From DATAOG01 sp963753685 (GTDB taxonomy: Bacteria > Pseudomonadota > Alphaproteobacteria > Geminicoccales > Geminicoccaceae), in contig CAVWDE010000002.1 of NCBI GenBank assembly GCA_963753685.1, positions 248,001-312,000 on the forward strand: a stretch of DNA of 64,000 nt, read 5' to 3'. Position numbers and translations under genes: made by a program. Of the stretch, positions 9,127 through 16,137 are shown piece after piece. Each line of letters opens with the position of its first letter. Positions within the stretch are counted from its first letter, which is position 1. The notes under the pieces are model-generated. The model did no database searches and had not been told where the DNA came from. It was given only the letters and a program-made list of their open reading frames with translations.

Positions 9127-10332
9127 TCATCCGTCGGCCTGGGTCGGCTCGGCCGCGGCGCGCGACGATCGCACCATGGCCGGCTCGAAGGCGGCCGCGA
9201 TGATCCGGCTGACCGCATCGTCCCGCCGGAGCAGATACCCGAGGGGGGGTAGGATCGCGGTTAACGGGCGCCGATTGATCGCAAACTGCCAGAGGTCGCG
9301 GCTGGTGCCGGTCTGGCCGCGGCACAGGCGGCCCACGGCCGCCCAGTAGGCGCGCGCCGCGAGACTTCGCCGGGCCAGCCGGTGCAGGCGGGCGCTGTCG
9401 GGCAGCCGCCCGCCCTCATGCTCGAAGAAGCTTTCGAACGCGGCTTCGTCGTGCCAGTGGGCGAGCCTTTGCTGGCGTTCGTGCTGCGGCAGATCCCGGG
9501 CGGCGACCTGCCGGGCCAGACCGGGCCGGTTCGATTCGTGCAGGCGCAGGATTCCCTGGCAGGCGGTCGTCTCGGCGGCCGGCCCCAGACATGCCAGACG
9601 CATCCACATCTCGAAGTCATCGGTATGCGGCAGCTCGGGGCGGTAGTAGCCGGCGAGCTTCTGCGCCACGGTCCTGACCACGACCGGTCCGATGACGTGA
9701 TCGTAGGCGGTGCGGCAGAAGCGCTCGAGCAGATCCCCGCCCGCCACGATCCGCCATGGCGCGCCATGGGTGTCTGAAGCGAGGTCGGGCATCGGCTCGT
9801 GCGGCCGCAGCCACAGGGCACGGCCGTAGGCGAAGCCGACGCCCGGAGTCCGGTCCATGACCGAGACGGCACGCCCGAGGGCGCCCGGCGCCAACAGATC
9901 ATCGGCGCACAGGACCATGAAATACCTGGAGCTCGCCCACTCGATGCCTTCGTTGAACGAGGCGTGCGGACCGAGATTGCGGCGGTGCGCAACCACCTCC
10001 ACCCGCCGGTCCTCCGTCGCGAGCTGCTGGGCGATCTCCACGCTGTCGTCGCTCGAGGCATTGTCGATGACGAGGACGCGCACGTCCTCGATCCCCTGGC
10101 TCAGGACGCTGGTGACGCAACCGCGTAGATACCGCCCGTACTGATAGCAGGGAATGGCGACGTCGACGCCGCCCGAGGGCGCTTGCGCATGGTGGCTGCT
10201 CACGTCTCCGGCCGCCCGTTCAACCGGCACCGCCGGCACCTCGCAGCGTCCGGCGGCGGCGCTCGCTCCCGGGGAACGCACCGCTGCGGACGCGGTGCGC
10301 GGCCGTCGCGTCCAGCCATTCGACCCTTGCAT
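9127..10332 (-). CDS. Glycosyltransferase family 2 (GT-A)
   Basis: GT-A fold glycosyltransferase. The catalytic domain starts at VDVAIPCYQYGRYLRGCVTS, followed by VLVIDNASSDDS and NLGPHASFNEGIEWA, and the metal-binding motif appears as LCADD. HTDDFEMWMRLACLGP matches the later ED-type region, and the C-terminal ~100 residues are alpha-helical. A longer frame reaches 10431, but the ATG at 10332 is preferred because GGAG lies eight bases upstream and the extra 33 residues show no family similarity. The ~55 residues before the domain are low-complexity. It probably adds one sugar of the repeat unit; the donor is unknown. Confidence 0.9.
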   Translation of the reverse strand: MQGSNGWTRRPRTASAAVRSPGASAAAGRCEVPAVPVERAAGDVSSHHAQAPSGGVDVAIPCYQYGRYLRGCVTSVLSQGIEDVRVLVIDNASSDDSVEIAQQLATEDRRVEVVAHRRNLGPHASFNEGIEWASSRYFMVLCADDLLAPGALGRAVSVMDRTPGVGFAYGRALWLRPHEPMPDLASDTHGAPWRIVAGGDLLERFCRTAYDHVIGPVVVRTVAQKLAGYYRPELPHTDDFEMWMRLACLGPAAETTACQGILRLHESNRPGLARQVAARDLPQHERQQRLAHWHDEAAFESFFEHEGGRLPDSARLHRLARRSLAARAYWAAVGRLCRGQTGTSRDLWQFAINRRPLTAILPPLGYLLRRDDAVSRIIAAAFEPAMVRSSRAAAEPTQADG

Positions 10333-10639
10333 TAACCATTCTCCGCCCAATTCACCTTCGCAAGCTCGGTCTTTTGACCGCAAAAAGAGCCGAAAACTCG
10401 ACCTCTGGGAAGCCCACCAATGGATGTGCATCGGTAGACCTTTCGGTCACTTCCGTTTTCATCCAGGCACTTTTCCTGGCCGATTTGCTGCCGCGCGCCC
10501 GTTGTCCTGATTGCCAATCGGTCAGCGGCCAACTCGATGGCAACTCGCCGCGGCCGATCAGACCGGCCCGCGGCGTCGCTTGCGTGGCTTGCGCAACTGC
10601 CGTCGACATCCCGAAAGGCTAAATATTCGGGCGAACAAC
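10333..10639. other. Divergent intergenic region, no gene seen
   Basis: 307 bases upstream of the leftward glycosyltransferase and of the remnant described next. Less GC-rich around 10370-10480, where a promoter for the glycosyltransferase could lie. No convincing -35/-10 pair and no coding potential seen. Confidence 0.5.
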
Positions 10640-10997
10640 TTACCACGGCCGGGGTATCAGGTAGTAAGTCCGGTCAATCATGCGATTTGGAGGCCTGTGC
10701 GGCGCGGGATTTGCTGCTGTGATGGCGCGACACGACATGAGCGACGACATGGACATCGCGGCCTTTGGCCTCGGCTACGCGGGTGCGGTCGCGGCGGTCT
10801 GCCGGGTGATGGGCATGGGGTTGGCCGGGTTCGAAGCCAGCCTCGAAACCCGGCTTAAAGCAATTCCGGTCTACCTGCTGGCGGACGTGACCATCGCCCC
10901 AGGGCGGCAGCGGGACAGACCGGCGGACGCGCGTCCGCCACACGCCCGACTTCTGCCAGCGACCGGGCCAGCGAGGGCCGAAGGAGACCCGGGATGA
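10640..10997 (+). pseudogene. Chimeric remnant: dehydrogenase 5' end fused to polymerase 3' end
   Basis: Bases 10640-10800 are a diverged copy of the leader and 5' end of the GDP-mannose dehydrogenase gene (13439-13600). They include the TTACC-GGTA palindrome, the leader beginning ATGCGATTTG and the codons for MDIAAFGLGYAGAVAAV (compare MDIAVFGLGYVGAVSAA). From 10806 to 10919 the same frame aligns without gaps to the 3' end of the polymerase gene (7563-7676): VMGMGLAGFE, LKAIPVYLL and APGRQRDR versus VMGMSMACFE, YKAIPYYLL and APGLQRQG. The frame from ATG 10749 stays open to TGA 10995-10997 and overlaps the next ATG as ATGA. It lacks a complete domain from either parent. Best read as a duplication junction; a short expressed leader peptide coupled to the next gene remains possible. 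Confidence 0.78.
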
Positions 10998-13180
10998 TTG
11001 CTCACTATCGCAAGTCGCATAGGCACATCACGCTCAGCCTCCTGATTGTCGGCCCGATCGCCGTGGCGCTCCTGCTGTTCACGCCCAAGCTCCTGTGGAT
11101 GTTGGGCCCGAAATCATTGCGCGACATTCCGCAGGAGCAAGTTGCTCAGGAGGTCTATTGGCGTCTGCAGTTTTACCTGAAGAAGGCGACCGGCGGCGTC
11201 CCTGATCTTTCCTGGCGCGAAGTCATCCAGGGCACCTGGCCGGGAACGGTGCTCAAGGGATCCTGGCCGGGCAGCGGTTTCATCAAAGGGTCGATGGTCA
11301 CCGACGGCCGCAGTCTGGACGCCGGCATCGAAAACCCGCTCACGAGTCCGGAGGACAGGGCCAGGGGGCAGGCGCTTTTTGCGGCCCACTGTGCGGCCTG
11401 CCACGGCAAGGACGGCCAGGGCGGGCATGCGCCGTCCCTGGCCAAGACCGACTTCAGTTTCGGCTCGAGCGACCTGGCGCTGTACAAGGTCCTGCGCGAC
11501 GGCATTCCCGGCACCGCGATGGCCTCGGTCCATCTCTCGATCGCCGAACGGTGGCAGGTGCTCGCGTTCGTGCGCGCCCTGGGCGAGGGCGCGCGGGACG
11601 CGACCAACGCGGGCATCCGGCGGCAGCCGGTCGATGTCCGTCCGGACGACCTGTTGACCGCGAGAAGCCATACCGACGAATGGCTCACCTATTCCGGGGC
11701 CCTCGACGGCTGGCGCCATTCGCCGCTGCGCGAGATCACGGCGGCCAACGTCTCCGGATTGAAGCTGCGCTGGGCGCATCAGTTCGCGACCACGGAGGGC
11801 ACCATCCAGGCGACCCCGCTGGTCGCCAACCAGACGATCTTCACCACCGAGCCGCCCAACACTGTGGTCGCCCTGGAGGCCCAGACCGGCCGCGAGCTCT
11901 GGAAGTACGTCCACCGTCTGCCGGACGAGCTGCCGGCCTGCTGCGGCCGCGTCAACCGGGGTCTGGCGATGCTCGGCAACCGTCTCTACCTGGGCACCCT
12001 GGATGCCATGCTGGTCGCGCTCGATGCCAATACCGGCAAGCTCCAGTGGCAGGTCCGGGTCGCCGACCCGGGCGACGGTTTCACGATCACCGGGGCGCCG
12101 CTGATCGCCAACGATATGGTGATCGTCGGCGTCTCGGGTGGCGAGTTCGGCATCCGTGGCTTCCTCGCCGCCTACGATGCGGCGACCGGCCAGGAGCGCT
12201 GGCGCTTCCACACCATTCCCGGCCCCGGCGAGGCCGGTCACGACAGCTGGCAGAACGACGCCTGGGAAACCGGTGGCGGTCCGACCTGGGTCACCGGCAG
12301 CTTCGATCCCGACCTCAACCTCCTCTATTGGGGGGTCGGCAACCCAGCACCCGTCTATGCCGGCGACGTCCGGCCGGGCGACAATCTGTTCACCAACAGC
12401 GTCATCGCCCTCGACGCCACGACCGGCAAGCTGGCCTGGCATTTCCAGTTCACGCCGCACGACGAGCACGACTGGGATTCCAACCAGACCCCGGTGCTCG
12501 CCGACCTCACCATCGACGGGCGCGCGCGCAAGGTCATCTGCTGGGCGAACCGCAACGGCTTCTACTACGTCCTGGATCGCACCAACGGCCAGTTTCTGCG
12601 CGGCGTCCCGTTCGTGAAGATCAACTGGGCGAGCGGTCTCGACGACCAGGGGCGACCGATCCTGACCGCCGCCGCGAAGGTCACCTCAACCGGCACGCTG
12701 ACGATGCCCTGGATCGGCGGCGGGACCAACTGGCTGCCGCCCTCGTACGATCCCGACAGCCAGACGTTTCTGGTGCAGGCGACTGAAGCGGCGTCGGTCT
12801 ACACGAATTCACCGAACGACCAGGTGAGGCGTGGTCAGGGCGGCATCTACGTCGGCAGCGGCTCGTCGGCCAAGGATCCGCCCGTGAACCTGGTCAAGGC
12901 CCTGGACGCGGCCAGCGGTGCCACCCGCTGGCAATACGTCGCGCCGAAGCAGCAGACGGATCTGGACTGGACCTATAGCGGTCTGTTGTCGACCGCCGGC
13001 GGCGTGACCTTCTCGGCATCCGCCGGCATCGTGTTCGCCTTGGACACCGCGACCGGCAAGGAACTGTGGCGGGCAAGTCTGGGCGGGCGGACCCAGGCAA
13101 CGCCGATCTCGTTCGCGATCGATGGCAGCCAGGTCGTGGCGGTCGCCGCGGGTCGAACCTTGTTCGTGTTTGGCTTCTAG
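10994..13180 (+). CDS. Membrane-anchored cytochrome c-PQQ-dependent dehydrogenase
   Basis: Quinoprotein predicted to oxidise an alcohol or aldose in the periplasm and pass electrons through its own haem. An N-terminal membrane helix (about residues 12-36) is followed by a cytochrome c domain with CAACH at residues 133-137, then an eight-bladed PQQ propeller with repeated AxxxxTGxxxW blades. The vicinal cysteines of the PQQ site are in ELPACCGRVNRG near residue 316, and DEHDWDSNQTP matches the methanol/alcohol dehydrogenase family. In classical type II alcohol dehydrogenases the haem domain is C-terminal; here it is N-terminal. AAGGAGA lies seven bases before the ATG. No PQQ biosynthesis gene is in the window. 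Substrate unknown; its position suggests a sugar-related role. Confidence 0.9.
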   Translation: MIAHYRKSHRHITLSLLIVGPIAVALLLFTPKLLWMLGPKSLRDIPQEQVAQEVYWRLQFYLKKATGGVPDLSWREVIQGTWPGTVLKGSWPGSGFIKGSMVTDGRSLDAGIENPLTSPEDRARGQALFAAHCAACHGKDGQGGHAPSLAKTDFSFGSSDLALYKVLRDGIPGTAMASVHLSIAERWQVLAFVRALGEGARDATNAGIRRQPVDVRPDDLLTARSHTDEWLTYSGALDGWRHSPLREITAANVSGLKLRWAHQFATTEGTIQATPLVANQTIFTTEPPNTVVALEAQTGRELWKYVHRLPDELPACCGRVNRGLAMLGNRLYLGTLDAMLVALDANTGKLQWQVRVADPGDGFTITGAPLIANDMVIVGVSGGEFGIRGFLAAYDAATGQERWRFHTIPGPGEAGHDSWQNDAWETGGGPTWVTGSFDPDLNLLYWGVGNPAPVYAGDVRPGDNLFTNSVIALDATTGKLAWHFQFTPHDEHDWDSNQTPVLADLTIDGRARKVICWANRNGFYYVLDRTNGQFLRGVPFVKINWASGLDDQGRPILTAAAKVTSTGTLTMPWIGGGTNWLPPSYDPDSQTFLVQATEAASVYTNSPNDQVRRGQGGIYVGSGSSAKDPPVNLVKALDAASGATRWQYVAPKQQTDLDWTYSGLLSTAGGVTFSASAGIVFALDTATGKELWRASLGGRTQATPISFAIDGSQVVAVAAGRTLFVFGF

Positions 13181-13200
13181 CGAGAGAGCCCCTGCCGCCT

Positions 13201-13290
13201 GAGACCAGGCGCAGAAAGTCCTGACGTTCGCGCTGGTCTGCGCGCCGGGTCGGCGGGCGGCGGGCGCGCCCCGCGAAGGTCAGCCTCGCC
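13201..13290. repeat. Dispersed intergenic hairpin repeat, copy 1
   Basis: Starts about 20 bases after the quinoprotein stop. It shares CGCAGAAAGTCCTGAC, a TCTGCGCGCC segment, GGCGGGCGGCGGGCGCGCCC and CGCGAAGGT with 29061-29160. AGACCAG...CTGGTCT arms could form an imperfect stem with GCGC. A plausible transcription-terminating or REP-like element; no transposase is nearby. Confidence 0.75.
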
Positions 13291-13438
13291 GGCGTCGGCA
13301 CCGGCGGCACACCTCGCGACCGCCGCAAGGTGCCAGTCGCAGCGTAGCATCGCTGCCAAGCCGATCAGAAAAACCAAATACATTGCTTGTCTTCATGGGC
13401 GGCGGCACCCCGGGGAGCTAGGCATTCCAGAGGACCGT

Positions 13439-13456
13439 TTACCGCGGAAGCGGTAA
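13439..13456. promoter_or_regulatory. Inverted repeat upstream of GDP-mannose dehydrogenase, operator candidate
   Basis: TTACCGCGGAAGCGGTAA is a perfect 7-4-7 inverted repeat 90 bases before the ATG at 13546. The duplicated region at 10640 keeps the outer arms (TTACC...GGTAT) at nearly the same distance from the following ATGCGATTTG. Conservation of the arms while the spacer drifts suggests a protein-binding site. The binding factor is unknown. Confidence 0.5.
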
Positions 13457-13545
13457 CGAGCCGACGTTCTGACGCTCATGCGATTTGCGGGCCTGTGCGG
13501 GGCCGGGTTTGCTGATTTGATAGCGCGACGGCAAAGAGGGAAGAC

Positions 13546-14847
13546 ATGGACATTGCAGTCTTTGGCCTCGGTTATGTCGGCGCGGTATCGGCGGCCTGCC
13601 TCGCGACCGCGGGGCACACCGTCGTCGGCGTCGATTCCAACGCCGGCAAGGTGGACCTGATCAACGCCGGCCGCAGCCCGGTCGTGGAGCAGGACGTCGA
13701 CGAGATGATCGCTTCGGCGCTCGCCCGAGGCCGGTTGCGCGCGACCACCGATCACGACGCCGCGATCCGCGCGAGCGAACTCGCGATCGTCTGCGTCGGC
13801 ACGCCCAGCCGCGCCAACGGCGACCTCGACCTCACCCACGTCCGGCGGGTGTGCGAAGACATCGCCCTGGTCCTGCGGGACAAAGCCGGGTTCACCGCGA
13901 TCATCATCCGCAGCACAGTCCTGCCGGGGACGCTGCGCAACCTGGTCATCCCGACGCTGGAGGACGGGTCCGGCAAGCGCGCCGGCCAGGATTTCGGCGT
14001 CGGCTTCTTCCCCGAGTTCCTGCGCGAGAGCACGGCGGTCGCCGATTTCTACAATCCGCCCAAGGTCGTGATCGCGGCCAGCGATGCCCGCACCCGCGCA
14101 ATGCTCGAAGCCCTGAACGTCAATGTCGATACGCCGGTCGCCAGCACCGACTTCGAAATCGCCGAGATGGTCAAATATGCCGACAATACCTGGCATGCGC
14201 TGAAGGTCATCTTCGCCAACGAGATCGGCAGCATCAGCAAGGCGCTCGCGATCGACGGCGGCGCCGTGATGGACATCTTCTGTCAGGACACCAAGCTCAA
14301 CATCTCATCGAAGTATCTGCGGCCGGGCTTCGCCTTCGGCGGCTCGTGTTTGCCGAAGGACGTGCGCGCCCTGACCTACCAGGGGCGCAGCCTGGACCTG
14401 GAGCTGCCGCTGATCAACGCGATCATGCCGAGCAACCGCAGCCACATCGACCGCGCGCTGCAGATGGTCCTCGACCTGAACGAGCGCAACGTCGGCGTGC
14501 TCGGCCTGAGCTTCAAGGCGGGCACCGACGACCTCCGGGAAAGCCCGGTGGTCGAGCTCGTGGAACGGCTGCTCGGCAAGGGCCACGAAATCCGCATCTT
14601 CGATCGCAACGTCAATCTCAGCCGGCTGGTCGGCGCCAACCGCGCCTACGTCTACCAGCACCTGCCGCACATCGCGAAGCTCATGGTCGACCAGATCGAC
14701 GAGGTCGTGCGCCACGCCGGCACGATCGTGATCGGCAACCGCGACCGCCTGTTCGCCGACGTCGTCGGCCGCCTCAACAGCTCGCAACGGGTGGTCGACC
14801 TCGTGCGGATCGACGCCGGGGGCGCCTACAATGGCATCTGCTGGTAG
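13546..14847 (+). CDS. algD: GDP-mannose 6-dehydrogenase (AlgD family)
   Basis: NAD-dependent nucleotide-sugar dehydrogenase converting GDP-mannose to GDP-mannuronate by two oxidations. The N-terminal Rossmann motif is IAVFGLGYVGAVSAACLA. The central domain carries FFPEFLRES, YNPPKVV and the EIAEMVKYADNTWHALKV helix. The catalytic-cysteine segment RPGFAFGGSCLPKDVRAL (about residues 262-279) matches AlgD rather than the FGGSCFPKDT form common in UDP-glucose dehydrogenases. Length 433 residues. The start overlaps no upstream gene; AGAGGGAAG precedes it. The stop lies 17 bases inside the next gene. It implies a uronic acid in the polymer. GDP-mannose supply enzymes are not in the window. Confidence 0.9.
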   Translation: MDIAVFGLGYVGAVSAACLATAGHTVVGVDSNAGKVDLINAGRSPVVEQDVDEMIASALARGRLRATTDHDAAIRASELAIVCVGTPSRANGDLDLTHVRRVCEDIALVLRDKAGFTAIIIRSTVLPGTLRNLVIPTLEDGSGKRAGQDFGVGFFPEFLRESTAVADFYNPPKVVIAASDARTRAMLEALNVNVDTPVASTDFEIAEMVKYADNTWHALKVIFANEIGSISKALAIDGGAVMDIFCQDTKLNISSKYLRPGFAFGGSCLPKDVRALTYQGRSLDLELPLINAIMPSNRSHIDRALQMVLDLNERNVGVLGLSFKAGTDDLRESPVVELVERLLGKGHEIRIFDRNVNLSRLVGANRAYVYQHLPHIAKLMVDQIDEVVRHAGTIVIGNRDRLFADVVGRLNSSQRVVDLVRIDAGGAYNGICW

Positions 14848-16114
14848 CCGCCGCCGCGTCCTGATCATCGTCCAGAACCTGCCGGTGCCGTTCGACCGCC
14901 GGGTCTGGCTCGAGGCGACCTCGCTGACCCAGGCGGGCTATGCGGTCAGCGTGATCTGCCCGAAGGCCAAGGGCTACACCGCGGCCTTCGAGACGCTCGA
15001 GGGCGTCGACATCTACCGCTACGGTCTGCCGATCGATGCCCGGGGTGCTGCGGGCTTCGTCGTCGAGTTCGCCTGGTGCTTCCTTTGCAGCTTCGTGACG
15101 TCGATCCGGGTCGCGCTCGCCGGCCGCGGGTTCGATGTCATCCATGCCTGCAATCCGCCCGAGACCTACTGGCTGCTCGGCTGGTTCTGGCGGCTGTTCG
15201 GCAAGCGCTTCCTGTTCGACCATCATGACCTGTCGCCCGAGATGTACGCCGCCAAGTTCGGGCGCGCCTCCGGGCCGATGTACCGGGGACTGCGGTTCCT
15301 CGAGCGCATGACCTTCCGGTCGGCGGACGTGGTGATCACCACCAACCAGAGCCACAAGCGGATCGCGCAGACGCGCGGTGGCCTCGCGGCGAAGGACGTG
15401 TTCGTCGTGCGCTCCGGCCCGGACCTCGCCCGCTTCCGGGTCTTCGAGCCCGACCCGGCGTGGAAGCGGGGCAAGCCCTTCCTGCTCGTCTATCTGGGCG
15501 AGATGTGCAAACAGGATGGCGTCGATCACCTGGTCCGCGCCGTCCGCATCCTGCGCCAGGATCTGAAGCGTGACGACTTCCACGCGATCTTCGTGGGCGG
15601 CGGTCCCGAGCAGCCGATGATCCGGGCCTACGCCGACCAGCAGGGGGTCGGCGACCTCTGCACCTTCACCGGCCGGGTCAGCGACGACGACCTCTGCCGC
15701 ATCCTGTCCTCGGCCGACGTCGCGGTCGACCCGGACCCGAAGACCGCCTGGTCCGACCAGAGCACCATGAACAAGATCATGGAGTACATGTTCTTCGGCC
15801 TGCCGATCGTCTGCTACGATCTGACCGAGCACAAGGTCTCCGCGCGCGACGCGGCGCTCTATATGGCGGCGAACTCGGAACGGGCGCTCGCGGATGGCAT
15901 CGGCGCGCTCCTGGACACCCCCGCCCGGCGCGCGCGCATGGGGAGGCAGGGGGCGGAACGGGTGCGCGAGAAGCTGGCGTGGCAGCACTCGGTGCCGCCG
16001 CTGCTCGCCGCCTACGACGCGATCTTCGCGCTGCAAAGGCGGCCGCTGCCCAGGGCGACGACCTGGCGGTCCCAAGATACGCCTGCGCCCACCAAGGGTG
16101 GACCGGGCGACTGA
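14831..16114 (+). CDS. Glycosyltransferase family 4 (GT-B)
   Basis: GT-B glycosyltransferase of 427 residues. The N-terminal domain begins RRRVLIIVQNLPVPFDRRVW, a start shared by a GT4 subgroup found next to nucleotide-sugar dehydrogenases. DHHDLSPEMYAAKFG lies in the acceptor domain. In the donor domain PFLLVYLGEMCKQDGVDHLV, VGGGPEQ and the STMNKIMEYMFFGLPIV segment supply the EX7E-like region. The gene overlaps the dehydrogenase by 17 bases, which suggests translational coupling and a shared operon. It probably transfers the uronic acid made by its neighbour; this is inference. Confidence 0.92.
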   Translation: MASAGSRRRVLIIVQNLPVPFDRRVWLEATSLTQAGYAVSVICPKAKGYTAAFETLEGVDIYRYGLPIDARGAAGFVVEFAWCFLCSFVTSIRVALAGRGFDVIHACNPPETYWLLGWFWRLFGKRFLFDHHDLSPEMYAAKFGRASGPMYRGLRFLERMTFRSADVVITTNQSHKRIAQTRGGLAAKDVFVVRSGPDLARFRVFEPDPAWKRGKPFLLVYLGEMCKQDGVDHLVRAVRILRQDLKRDDFHAIFVGGGPEQPMIRAYADQQGVGDLCTFTGRVSDDDLCRILSSADVAVDPDPKTAWSDQSTMNKIMEYMFFGLPIVCYDLTEHKVSARDAALYMAANSERALADGIGALLDTPARRARMGRQGAERVREKLAWQHSVPPLLAAYDAIFALQRRPLPRATTWRSQDTPAPTKGGPGD

Positions 16115-16137
16115 TCGGGCGATCTGCGGCCCGCTGA

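Noticed and set aside
10680..10748. Small leader-type open frames beginning MRF-GLCGAGFA before the dehydrogenase and its duplicate
   Set aside because: The frame continues into the dehydrogenase only in the duplicate copy, while at 13478 it is in a different phase. It is more likely a conserved untranslated leader.
11114..12469. Long antisense frame within the PQQ dehydrogenase
   Set aside because: Shadow of a well-supported gene; no recognisable motif.
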